The position numbers were made by a program, and so were the translations under genes. The notes below the pieces were generated by a model that saw nothing but the letters and a program-made list of their open reading frames with translations, did not search any database and was not told the origin of the DNA. DNA of 64,000 bases from Acanthosoma haemorrhoidale (Eukaryota > Arthropoda > Insecta > Hemiptera > Acanthosomatidae): NCBI GenBank assembly GCA_930367205.1, contig OV884011.1, positions 42,855,754 through 42,919,753 on the forward strand, written 5' to 3'. Below are positions 12,041 to 23,771 of the stretch, in pieces. Position 1 is the stretch's first letter, and every line of letters starts with the position of its first letter.

Positions 12041-12080
12041 GCTAGTCCGCCACGTCTAGTCAACAATCAACCCTCACAGC

Positions 12081-15000
12081 ATGACATTCACAAAGGTAAG
12101 TCACAAAACCATAATTCTGATATCATATCTCCATATACATACACATACGTACATACATTAGCATTCACTGGTAAACAAATAAATAAATATTCCAATAAAA
12201 ATAAGTTTATTATCGACGTAATAAATCATTGTCGTATAATTAATTAATCCATTACTTGAATGTACCGTGTTCGAATAATTCTGCTTTTGATTAAAGAATT
12301 TTCCTAAAATAAATTTTCATAATTTTAGAGTTAAATCCCTAACTTTTGTGATTATCAAGGGAAAAAAATACACGTGAGCCCCGCATAAACATGTATTGGT
12401 AAATATTTTCCTTAGTGAAGTGTCTCAGAGAGAACAGAAAATATTGAAAGGTCTGGTTTATAGATATTTTAATAACTTTAGTTCAGTTGGTCTTTAACTC
12501 TCTACCAGATTTAACTACTTTCGGGTGTTATTACCATAACTGAAAGAGGTATCGACTTAACTGTCAGTGTTGATAAGAAATTTGATAGCAATTTACATTT
12601 CTTTTTCAGTTCAGTTCATATTCGAAAATAAGCATTGTTCAATAGAAATTTCCCGGAGCATGGTGTAACCATCATAAAACTCATGCACATAGGATAGGGT
12701 GTGTTACTTAGGGTTGAGGCCAATGTTTGAATATGACATTCGAGAAAAACTTACTTTCCTTATCAGAAATAACTGTTTTACTTTTCATACAACTTAAAAA
12801 AAGGTTTTGTTTTCTTTGTAATATGGAAATGCCTAAAAGATAACGAACCCTCGGAGATACCTTGTACAGAAATATTCACAAAACATAACCATACACATTT
12901 TCAATTCTAATTCGTAAGGCATTACTTACTAAATGAAAACAATATTATAATATAATTAAAATTATTATATTAGTTTTATTTTATTATTAATATTTCTCTA
13001 GATACCAGATAGTTTGGTGTGACTGCTACTATCGTTATAACCTTTTTATTGTGTTTTTTTTAATCGCTGTGATTTGAACTAAAAGTACTAAATAAAATTA
13101 TTGCTTCTCGTTTTTGTAAACTTTTATATAAATTATAAAGTGATGAAACAAATGTTCTGGACTTTTTATGAGTATTTCAGCTAGATTTGTACACTGTATG
13201 ATATTTCTAGATTATTAGCAAATTCACAAAAAGATAAACGGCTCTTAGTGCAAAATTTGTACAATACGTTTCGTTCCATTGAACCGACATTTTCGACCAA
13301 AAGCGACTTTGAATTCTGTGAGAAATCTAAAGAGAGTAGAAAAAAAAATTTATATATAGCTCCAACAATAAAGTGCAGTCCATGTGTCGAGTGTGGATAA
13401 GCGATAATGGCCATAGGCGAAGCGGTCAGGGCATTATGCGAACCATAGTACCACTCAAAAAGCGAATAACCTACACTCAGACATTATATAATAATGTGCC
13501 TTGGGTATAACGGTTAACATGACCATAATGACCCTAAGTTTGATTGATGTTTGTGAAATAAATCTATTCGTATTGATTCTACAATTTAAAGCAAATGGCT
13601 CCCTATAACCTAATCGATGGTCCTTAGAGGCAAACAATTTTTATTATATGAAATATGAGTATTGTTTTCTGATATATTTACAATAAAAATTATACTACGA
13701 AACATCTATTGTTAAATAACTATATTTATAATACAATACAAGACATCTTATGTAATTTAGGTCTCATTTTGCCACGTATTTTTCTTTAGCACTTTGGTTC
13801 GTTACGGGTAAAGCGAGATTACATGTATACTTAATCTTCCTATCACTTCAGCGCTCTAATATGCTGTAAACAAGCTTTTTTAGATATATATATATTTCTT
13901 AATATAAACTTTTGTTTATTTATATATTATGTTATAAAATTTCTTTTATAATAATTTGTGGTGATCTATACGCTGATCTCTTCTTAGCTAAAGACGGTAC
14001 TTAATTAACGAAGAACAAATTCCCTTAATTTTCTTCAGAGAAAATGACCTTCAATCATTCAGTCACCTTCAATGATGTTCATATCTCTAAAACAAAAATT
14101 AACCTGTTCAATTAAGACTGTGATTAATGTTAAAAGCGTTTGGAAATCATGAGGAACTTTCATGTAAAATATTAAATTATAATTATAAGGTGGGCGTATT
14201 AAATATTTTAGGTATTTACAATTTACTTTTATTGTTTAAAAGTCAATTTTCAGTAAAAGAGATAGTTTAACTAATAAAATAAAGTCTGTTACCAAGTCGT
14301 TTTTTCATCTTTTAATAAGTAGCAAAGATGCCGAAACGTTTTGATAGAATAAAGAGTTAGCTAGCGTTTAGGTTTCCCTGTTTTTATTTCAAATATTGAA
14401 GAAACAAATAGCATGGCAAAATATTCATGGATCAACTAGTTAATTGGTAATGAAACTCCACGTAAGTTTTTAGGTAAATTAACGGCAAAAATATGGCAAC
14501 TGTCGGAAAAGAGGCACGTTCCCGATTTCGACAAAAATTAAAAAAACGAGTAAATAGCAAGACCAGCGAAGGAACTTTTTTTTCGTAAAATCGTTAGATT
14601 TTTCGATCCGGCACGTGTAGGGCTGGTCAAACAACAATTACAGAGGCAGACCAACCGGTAATGTTGGGTCAGTTAGTACCCATTTGGACTAAAACCTTTT
14701 CGAATTCGCTTTGCTTTGTTTTCTCGGCTATACGCTTTACTGACAGAGGGTGTCAATTACACCGCATTTGCTGGGTGTCAGGGCATTCATTTCTGCCGGG
14801 TCCGTTTATAAAAATTATTAAATAGTTTTTACCCTCTTTCCGACACAATGCAGTCCAGCGATTCTCAGCTCCATCGGCTGATTCTGAAATCCCGATTCAC
14901 GCTATTTCATACACAACTCCTAAATGAGAAAAATAATTAATTAACCTCTCTAAAATGCAATGAATTTTTATTGAAGAATGTAAGATGTCCTAAGCAAATA

Positions 15001-18000
15001 CGCCATGGAAACTAGTATAAAACAATTGGAAATCACAAAAGAAGTATTTGAGAAATAAATTTATATTTAAAATATAATTAGAAAACAACTGCTCAATACT
15101 ACTATTTAACAAGCCATAAAACGATTTTACAATTTTACAATAAAAACATATTTATGTAACCTTAATTTCACTAATAAAAAAAAACGTTCAACAGGTTTCT
15201 CCAATTTGGAACTCACTTTTTGTAACTTCTCATTATTCGCGATGCTATTTCCCGTAATATTAATGGTAACTAAGTCTATGAAATGTCCCATCTGTGACAG
15301 TCCTACCTTCAGTAGAATTCCGTCGTATTTCTGACCCGCACTCTACGCTAAAGAACTCTTCGTCTTAAAGTCATTTCTGACATCGACATCCTTAGTATAC
15401 TTAGTTTAATTCTGTATTGTTATATCAAAATGGAAAACACTCAAAGTGAACTCAGTATCGTTCTGATATTTCTACCGATCCGAACTATTTGGAGGACACT
15501 GCGCAGGCACACAAGTTCTCGGGGATTTTTTTATGTTCTAATTTTATTCCTTTACAATTTTCATCTTATTTACTCCTGAACATGTTGCAAATTACTCAAG
15601 ACAATTATTTACTAATTTCAGATTATACTCGCTGCAGTTTGCAGCGTAGCCTTAGCCAGTGCAGGTGGCTCCGGCTCTAGCCATACATCAGTTGGTAAAT
15701 ATATTTTTGTATACTGCTATTGTTCATTTAAAGCAAATCCTAGAATGGTAACCTATGTTTTCATTAATGAATTAGTTTCCCTAAGTGTATGCTGGATATT
15801 AACTGAAGCTATAGACAATGCATTCCCACTTTTGTGAATCAGTTCACAAAGCTGCATGGAGATGGCTATCTTCTTTGCATTTGACAAACAGTTAACTGCA
15901 CATTGTCTCATCAATGCGAAGTTTTTACAGTTCCAAGTTAGAAACAAAAAAATAAAGAATAAATTACCTAAATTCAAAAGTGGCTTCTTGTCATATTGTA
16001 CATATATTTAGCGACAGTGAGAGCAAGTTCCCCTGCCCTGTCTAGAGCATCTGTGGCTCTCAGACACCGGGGATACCAGTGATACATGGTATCTCCAAGA
16101 TTCATGCCAGAGTCGGGACTGGTCTTAGGAACTGTGCATATTGCAAATACTGCATATCTTGTTGACTTCGGCGTATCACCTGCATCGAATTCTGTGAAGA
16201 ATCCGTCATCCTTTCGATGTCAAGGTTTACTTGACTTTTTTAGAAGTCTAAAAGAATGTCAATCTTTTGGGTGGCAAGCGTATCAAAGTTAGTGGGATTT
16301 GCTAGATTTTATGACGCTTAGGATCAAGTAACTGTATCAATAGTTATAAACAACCAAAACGAGGAGATATGGATTTTGGAATATTCATTTAGGATTTTTC
16401 TTGATGGGAGAGACAGAATGTCCATGAAATGCACCGTTTCAATAGCATCTACTCAGTGGGGAAGCCACATAATTTTCAATATGATTTTTTTATAGCCTAA
16501 GAATGGAATCTTCATAAAACGATTGTTGAAAGCAATAACCTCGAGATAAAAAGTGCTTACTCTGACCTCCGAACAAGAATGCCCAGTATTGCAATATCAT
16601 CTCCATATTGCTCACTTTGAGCTATTAAGGCTGTATCTATTTCTTATCCGTGTAACATATAGACGAGTCTCATTTGTTATCAAGCTTTCTACGGTGACTT
16701 GAACCCTGGATCATTGGCAAGATACCAAGCAAAAAAAATCTTTAAAATTCTCTCTTTTTACATGAATTAAAATTGTGTGGCTTCAGATAAGCAGGATGTT
16801 TAGAAATACAGGAAACTAAGCCCCGAGAAATAATTTTCCGTTGGTCACAGAATGACGATCACGTGCATGCCAGCGCAAGTGAAACTGTCACGGTGCGTTG
16901 ACTCCGGCATTGGCTCATGTCGCTCTAAATGGAGTGATTTACCGGCGTTACGCCAACTCCCCCGCCCGCCCGACTGGTAAGTATCATCCCACTATGTCAA
17001 TGGCGTTTCTTATATTTAGATACATTTTTGGAAATTCATTTCCGATTGTGATTAATCACCATCTCGCCATTTTACTCGAAATTATATATGTGACGTGTAA
17101 GGAACTACTTAAATAAACTACGAGTCGAACCTAAAACCAAAAGTCTTCTTGGATTCCCTTTGGCACCATCTCATCTGTCAGTGGCAACCCTGGAAGACTA
17201 GAGATTTCTAATAGTTATATATTTTGGGTCAAACTTAATATAATTATCCGCTCTCAGTGATTTTCACGTAACCTACGATCACATATTTCCAAATTTTCAT
17301 TTTTATCTACTTTTAGATGAAATGCAGATACCTATTCACGTTCTATGTTCTGGTCGTTTGTGTCTCCTTCTCTTCCCTCTGTCAACCAGTTCTCTAGCCT
17401 CCATTCTTACTTTATTGCAATACCATTCTGTCCAATAAAAAAGTATATTTTTTTTACACCTATCTATCTCTCAGTAACATTAATAATAGGAACTAGGCAA
17501 ATATATGGTATTGTTTGCCTGTAAATTTGATCACCTCGATTAAAAATAAAGTTACATACCCGTAACTATTCAAAGTACAGCTTCTCTCTTCCAGTTCTGC
17601 TACTGATATGATTGTTTATTATGTATTACATTGAGTAAGCTATTACTAATAATATATGCATGAAATATTCCAGCCAAACCTGACCAGGGAAAATTCTCAT
17701 ATGATATCGCCCACGCTTACCACGGTGGATCTCAGGGATATGCGTCTCCATACGGCTACGGAGGCTTTGGAGACGCTCATGGAAGCTACGGCCTAGGAGG
17801 TGGCCACGTCTTAGGAGCACTTGGTGCCGGTGGACATGGAGGTTTTGGAAGCTACGGTAGTGGAGGATTGGGAGGACACAGTGACTTCGGGTCAGGATTT
17901 AGCAGCGGTGGATTAGGACATGGAGGGTTCGAAGGATTTAGTCATGGAGGGTTCGTCAATCACGGTAGCTACGGCGCTGGATCCGGCTTTGGGGCTGGAG

Positions 18001-19707
18001 GACACGGGCTTGGCGGATTTGGAGGCGCCTACTCAAGTGGACATGGAGGACTTGGTGGCTCATACGGAAGTGGACATGGAGCACTGAGCAGTGGATTCGG
18101 AAGTGGACATGGAGGACTCAGCAGTGGATTCGGAAGTGGACATGGAGGACTTGGTGGTGCATACGGAAGTGGACACGGAGGAGTCAGCAGCGCATTCGGT
18201 AGCGGACATGGAGGACTCAGCAGTGGATTCGGAAGCGGACATGGAGGACTCAGCAGTGGATTCGGAAGTGGACATGGAGGACTTGGTGGTCTCTACGGAA
18301 GTGGTGGACATGGAGGACTTGGAAGTGGCTACGCAAGTGGACACGGCAGTTACGCTGGAGGATACGGAGGGTAAAGTATCAACCTCAGTTATTGAACGTT
18401 CATTTACTGCTTGTCGTACTAATATTGGTAGCAAAAACCTAATTACATTTAGAACAATAATAACGCTAAAATATATCTCACTTTTTTAAATTATTGTATA
18501 AAAATTAGTAAGAGCCAATAAATTCGTACAACTAAAGCACGTAGAAATGAGAAAGCACAATTAAATATACTTGACACAGTTAAAAATCATATAATTAACA
18601 TTACTCATATATTAACTCATGTAAATAAGTCGGGTGCGTATGCTGCTCAAATGCAGTATCATAAGCCAGCCGAAAAAAAAAATTTTTCATTGTATTTTAC
18701 GTAGAACGACAAAGGCTGGGTTCGTTTTTCAAGAGTGCCCGGAGCTAAATCTTCTGTCTGCGTCCATAGTTACAAGCCAAGGAGCAGTCACTAGCTCGGC
18801 TGTAATTACTTGTATAGCTCCAGTGCTAGTATGTTCGGTACATCTGCACCAGTTCGTATCTTTTGCTTTGTTATTTCACAGTGATGGTGTGAATTTTTGA
18901 GCGTTGTATTTTTTTTAATGACGGTCTTACCCTTATCGCTTCCTCGGCGTTCAATTTAATTATGAATTTAATTACTCTTTTGCCGTGTAGTATTAACTTG
19001 ATACTTCTCAGATTACTCTGAAAGAGGACGTAAATTTACTTTTAGTTTTTACAATTAAAACAACTTCATATATCACTGATTCTCGTCCGATTTTGGCAAC
19101 CAAATATCTGGCTTTATCCTTGTAAAAATATTAGGTACTTACTTTCACCTCATTCAGTCTAGAATTCAATATGATATATTACGATTATTTTTAACCATTG
19201 ATAAATTTAATAATAAATTCTTCATCGGTGGGAATTGTACTAGAATATCGTTGGTTTGCGTGGTTTATCCGCACAGAAACATGTGCAACACATTTCCTGT
19301 GTACCTCAGACGCCAATTCGGATACTTCAAATCAATTTTTTCAAGTGAGTTGTACTCAGAGACCAATAAACCTTACTTTCCACGTGCTATGTGAGAAACT
19401 CAGTATGAACCCCAGGTAAGGGGTGAGAAATAGATTATTTCACAGACTTAACTTCAACTTTCTGACTTGATTCAAAATGTTCTAAATCAATTCACTCTCA
19501 GAGTAAAGTCCAAACGCGATAAGTAGGTACATTTAGATCATAATCTTTTGATGCTTGATGAATTCTTGAAAGGATGACCCTTTTTGATTTTGCAGATACG
19601 CCGGCCTAGGTGGGCACAGTGGTGCCACCAGCTATGCCAACAGCAACCTCGTAAGCCACGCAAGTGGTTACGGAAGTGGAGGAGGCTTCGCCCATGGCCA
19701 CTACTGA
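12081..19707 (+). CDS. Gene A: secreted Gly/His-rich structural (cuticle-type) protein, 4 coding exons, 298 aa
   Basis: Coding exons, placed by reading splice sites: 12081-12095, 15622-15694, 17674-18370 and 19596-19707 (897 nt, in frame). Exon 1 (MTFTK) ends at GTAAGT. Exon 2 starts with ATT after TTTCAG and gives the hydrophobic core IILAAVCSVALA (residues 6-17), so this is a signal peptide with likely cleavage after residue 17 or 19. The mature protein is Gly-rich with many Ser, His and Tyr. Residues about 159-248 are 11-residue repeats of SGHGGLSSGFG type. Exon 4 ends in GFAHGHY and TGA. The phases (0, 1, 2) fit at every junction. There is no Rebers-Riddiford chitin-binding motif, so it is a low-complexity glycine-rich protein of the kind found in insect cuticle, but a silk or glue role cannot be excluded. 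Retaining the last intron gives an in-frame stop immediately (see findings). Confidence 0.85.
12096..15621 (+). other. Intron 1 of gene A
   Basis: The donor GTAAGT and acceptor TTTCAG bound a phase-0 intron that splits the signal peptide. It is AT-rich. The small open frames inside (13181-13414, 13455-13637 and 15489-15680, the last of which overlaps exon 2) show no protein-like features of their own. I recognise no nested gene. Confidence 0.7.
15695..17673 (+). other. Intron 2 of gene A
   Basis: The donor GTAAAT and acceptor TTCCAG bound this phase-1 intron. A short GC-rich patch at 16890-16980 ends in CTGGTAAGTA and resembles an exon with a good donor, but no matching acceptor or frame joins it to the gene. 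I therefore do not call an extra exon. Confidence 0.65.
18050..18335 (+). repeat. 33-bp coding minisatellite in gene A
   Basis: This is a run of 33-bp units (GGAAGTGGACATGGAGGACT plus 13 bases) encoding SGHGG followed by six variable residues, LSSGFG or LGGAYG. There are about eight units, some nearly identical at the DNA level, so the length is likely to vary between alleles. Because 33 is a multiple of three, gain or loss of units keeps the frame. The long minus-strand frame here is a shadow. Confidence 0.85.
18371..19595 (+). other. Intron 3 of gene A
   Basis: The donor GTAAAGT follows ...GGATACGGAGG and the acceptor is TTTGCAG. The intron is phase 2. The open frame at 18634-18900 inside it has no recognisable features. 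Confidence 0.75.
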
Positions 19708-19784
19708 TGAGCATTTTCTGATCTGATCACATCGTCATCGTGTCACCTATTTATATTTTTACATCAGCGAACATTTTTTGTATA

Positions 19785-19790
19785 AATAAA
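19785..19790 (+). terminator. Polyadenylation signal of gene A
   Basis: AATAAA lies about 78 bp after the gene A stop codon, which is a normal short insect 3' UTR. Nothing competing lies between the stop and this signal. Confidence 0.75.
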
Positions 19791-19807
19791 TCGCATCGAA
19801 ATCAATC

Positions 19808-21134
19808 TGCTTTCTTTATTATCATACCGTACTTTTAATCACTGTATGAGCTGTCTAATCGAAAGAAAAGACGTCTTTACGTGTATCATAATACCACTTT
19901 CAACAATTATGTGGTATTATCTGTTTAGACCGTAGTCATGCATGCTGTAATAGTCTTTTTAGGTTGAAACTAAACGTATTTTTTTTAAATGTACTCAATA
20001 CTAGCACCGGCCCTCTGCTGTTTTAGCTATGTTCAGAGCTGTCCAGACATTCACCAAGCAAGCTGTGTTGCCTCAGGACAAGTTAGACTTTAGTTTGTTA
20101 GTGTATTTGAGAGGGGTTTTCAGACATCAGAATCCGTTTAATACTCACTTACTCTCTTGCTAAATACCTTCTAACCAATAAGAAGGATACTAAGCCAGAT
20201 TGTAAATTAAGCAAATTAATTTTACATTGTCTAACTTTTTCATTCTTTTGTCGATTAGTTTCATACTGTGGTGTGTAAGGTGCAAATATTTAAATAACAC
20301 CAAATGTTCGTTTCTCTTAAAATATTTTGTTTAGTAAGCAAGCCCTTTCAAAAAACCACGTCTGAAATTCTCAGGACTATAGTTAGTTATCCGTTGGTTG
20401 TTATGTTCTGTGCCTGAAGATTTCAGACGTCAGTTGTCGAAAGCACTTCCTAATCAAAGAGAAATTTTGAAGGGAAACGAACATCAGTGCTATTTAAAAC
20501 CTACTTTACAAATATTTGAAGCCTGTTCCAACATATTAAAATGATATTCGCATAAATCGCTTATAAAACGCAATTCTCAGTGAACGAATGAAGAATGAAT
20601 ACAATAATAAATATTATTTGTTTGTTTGTTTTTTAATATAAAATGTAATTTTAGAAGTGAAGATGTATCCAGAAAGGATTTCCTTCTTAAACTCACAAAA
20701 ATTCAACCCTTAGCAATTGCGATTTTTACGGTACACAATCTTGGTTAACCTGTATTAACATTTTACAGGGTTATACTTTATATGATAAAAGGATTGGTAG
20801 TCTAAGCTTCTTACAAAGCTATAGTTAAAAACCGAAACAAAAAACCACACTAGATGCAATCGATGACAGTCGCTTTCCAATATAGGTAAAAAGTCTGAGA
20901 CGCACACAGGTGCCCCACTTATTCCCATTGGAGTTGCGGTAAATTCAATTACAATTTTATTGATGATTGACCTCTAAACACTTAAATATTAAATAGTATG
21001 CAAATGTGTAGCTGTGAAATAGTGTTATTATCCACTGTGCAAATAACATGGACAAGGATCTTGAAGAAAAGATTACTTTTTTCTCCCATTCTTTCTTACA
21101 ACGTCAATTAGGATTGAACAGCTCTCTAAATGTT
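19808..21134. other. Intergenic DNA with a long imperfect inverted repeat
   Basis: No coding sequence is seen. The region contains the inverted repeat described at 20275-20508, and a stretch at 20185-20265 similar to 5815-5890. Confidence 0.5.
20275..20508. repeat. Imperfect inverted repeat, arms about 95-100 bp
   Basis: The left arm (20275-20375) and the right arm (20413-20508) are inverted copies, separated by 37 bp. The clearest blocks are CGTCTGAAAT..CAGG against CCTGA..ATTTCAGACG next to the loop, and TGTTCGTTTCTCTT against AAGGGAAACGAACA about 55 bp further out. A transcript would fold into a long hairpin. It could be a foldback transposon or a hairpin-RNA source. Confidence 0.65.
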
Positions 21135-21831
21135 TGTAGTGACCCTAACTACATAAGTGTTAAATCACCCTATACTCTGGTGCATATATAATGTATTGTA
21201 ATTAGATGTAAAACATGGTAAAAGCCTTTTCTAGTAATAAATCATGGAGGGGTCGGCAGTCACAGAGGGTCGAAGGTCGTCAGCAATAAACCTGAGAGGG
21301 TAAGCCACCTGCCCCCTCATAAAACAGACCCGGTAGACCTAAGGTCACCTTCCGGCGGTCATAAAATCTAAAAGCCATGCCATAAAACAGTGCTTTAGGG
21401 GACGAGGGGCACGTACCTCGGTGCAGGGATGACATCATAAACATACCCCTTTCAAGCCAGGCTCCGCCTTCCGGTGAGAGGGGGGCATGTTATTTAAACC
21501 AAGGGGTTTCGCCCTAGAGAACTACTCTTTCCCAGTCTCCTCATCTCAACACACTCGGTCACTTTACGCCAGGGCCCCGGGGCCCTGGAAGTAAGTCCAC
21601 TCAGTCTTCTACTAGTCTACACTCTCTCTGCCACACCTCTCCGCCGTCACCGTGTCTCACAGCCCCTTGCAGACCTTCTGACGACTTGTACCTATAACCT
21701 ATAAACCTCTGTACCCTTCTCCTGAACACAGTGTATTGTCGGGACACATCCCTATCATAAAATGGAGTCAGATATTAACGCCGTCATGGAACATGGTCCA
21801 TGTTATAAACTACAACAAACAGCACCCGACA
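21135..21831 (+). mobile_element. LTR of an LTR retrotransposon (697 bp)
   Basis: It starts TGTAGTGACC and ends CCCGACA, so it has the TGT...ACA ends of an LTR. It is homologous, inverted, to the solo LTR at 37200-38009. A TTATTTAAACC element in the middle could be its promoter. It is followed at 21832 by TTGGTGACTCGACGTGATC, a typical primer-binding-site context, so this is a 5' LTR with internal sequence starting on the right. Confidence 0.8.
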
Positions 21832-21900
21832 ATTGGTGACTCGACGTGATCGAGAAGCTCAACGTGAACAAGACACCCGACAATTTTAATCTCCTTTTCT
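21832..21900 (+). mobile_element. Primer-binding region and truncated leader of the LTR element
   Basis: TTGGTGACTCGACGTGATCG directly after the LTR resembles the primer-binding site and leader of Bel/Pao or Gypsy elements. After about 70 bp I can no longer recognise retroelement sequence. No gag or pol reading frame follows and no partner LTR lies downstream within 15 kb, so the element is truncated. Confidence 0.55.
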
Positions 21901-23171
21901 ACATTTCCTCATATTCTTTGACCTCTCCTTGGAGCCCTTGTGTAGTCTATTTGACATTACATTTGATTTGCTTCCCTTTAAACGTTCTACTTGATCCTCC
22001 ATTAAATCTATTACCTAAAACCACCCTATAACCCCTCTTCAAAGGGTTATATCGGTCAGGTTTCCTATACAAGGTCATGTCGGTTTTTCTGAACATTCCC
22101 AGAACCTCATAAGTCTATTTTACCACTTTTAATACCAACTGGAGCATTACGTAGTTCACAGACCTTTAAATATATGATAAATTATTGATCTATTACTAAA
22201 ATGTTTTCTTTCTCGACAATGTGACTTTTGTTAATAAATTTGCATAGTTAAAGATTTGTCTTGTACTGTGTGTTAATGCTTATAACGTTAGTATAACCTT
22301 TTAGTTCTGTAATTTATATTTATACTTATCACTAGGGATTCCCTTTAATTAATTGTGGCACTAATGATGATGACTGTTTCATAGTCGAAAGTTATTTCAC
22401 AAAAATATAGAACATTATTCAGAGCCAAAACTATTATTTTTTAATATTAACAATGATTTTTTTGTCACTCTCATAATCCCCAAATGGAGGATTATGTTGA
22501 TGGCAGTTAATTTAACTTAATAAATCCCTGGTCCAGTTCCTCCTGAGTCGTCGTGTCACGTCGTAGGGATAGTCCTTTTAGGTGAGGATTCGGGTGTCCG
22601 AATAATTTTCGATGGAATGGTTTCTATAGAGTCATAAAGTAGGTAAGTACGTGTGGAATTCATAAGTATGTTGCACCATACATAAGAGATGCACCAGTAA
22701 TAAGTAATTTTGATTAAAGTCTTTCATCTAGGTTTAATTTTTTGGTTGTTATATAAATCTGTTCTCCATATGCCCAAATGAGTCTTAGTAAGTACATCTA
22801 TGTTTTCAGTTTTTGTGACAGTGGTAGATGTTGAGAAAATGTTAAAGGAGGTTCAAAGTTAGCCTGTTTAATCGGGTGTGTGGATCCAGAGTTAGCCATT
22901 TACCGACTGTCAGTTCCAGGCTCGTGTAAGCCCTCTGTTAGAAGTAGAGGATGATCATCTATAAAATTTGGTAATGTGGTCTTGCAATGAGTTTCTAATA
23001 TTTTTCACTCCAGCCGGCGTTTCCATGACTCCTTCAAAATCTAACGAGAGTGGCTGTTTCATGACCGAACGAATATCCTTTTTATTATAGTTTTATAAAC
23101 CAAAAAATAATCCTTTCTATGATGAAATGTGATATTCATCTACGTACCTCACTCCAGACACTAAGGATAAA
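21901..23171. other. Intergenic DNA, nothing recognised
   Basis: The frame at 21846-22031 runs out of the retroelement leader and is not protein-like. No other feature is supported. Confidence 0.4.
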
Positions 23172-23187
23172 GCTCTAAAAACTAGTT
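23172..23187. repeat. Target-site duplication, left copy (16 bp)
   Basis: GCTCTAAAAACTAGTT is repeated exactly at 27315-27330. The two copies bracket the Jockey-type element and fix both of its ends. Confidence 0.9.
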
Positions 23188-23771
23188 AGTTAGTTAAATT
23201 CCTTTATTGTGCTAAAATTACAATCTGCCTTTTATAAGGCAATAAGTAATAAGATAAATGCTCTCATTCATACCATATTTACAGTTCATCATTCACTCGC
23301 TCATTCATACAATATTTACAGACAGCCCAGAGACCTCCCAAATCCACATGCGAAGACAAAGCATACTATTATATCTGTTGGATCAGGCCCCCTAAAATTA
23401 TGCAGCAAGACGAGAAGTTGTACAAAAGCTAACACACACACCATGCCATTTTGTTCGCTTTCTTGTGGGAACCACCACCTTTCGGTTCCGCCTGTCTGAG
23501 CTCTTTGTCTCCCGGACCTGTTCTCCCGCCCTGAAAAGTTCTCTTAATTGGACTTGCATGAAGTCTATGGGAAAAGACTCCAATGGTAGTCGGTCACTCG
23601 ATGAGTGACAGCGAGTGTGGAGTCAGTTTCACCAAGTTTTGTTTGGCCCCTGTGCAGAATATTGCACAGCATTTCTTCTAATTATGTGCATTTCTTCGTA
23701 AGTCCCCCACGCTCCTCCGTCAGCCGCGTCATCGGATACTAGCCAGTGGAGGCTGACCAAGAGCGCGAGGG

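Noticed and set aside
16898..17116. GC-rich patch ending in a good donor, as an extra exon of gene A
   Set aside because: Including it would break the phase-1 junction between 15694 and 17674, and no matching acceptor with an open frame is seen.
18060..18489. Open frames on the minus strand and in another + frame across the gene A repeat
   Set aside because: They are periodic by-products of the 33-bp repeat. Only the frame that joins the signal peptide exons makes a coherent secreted protein.
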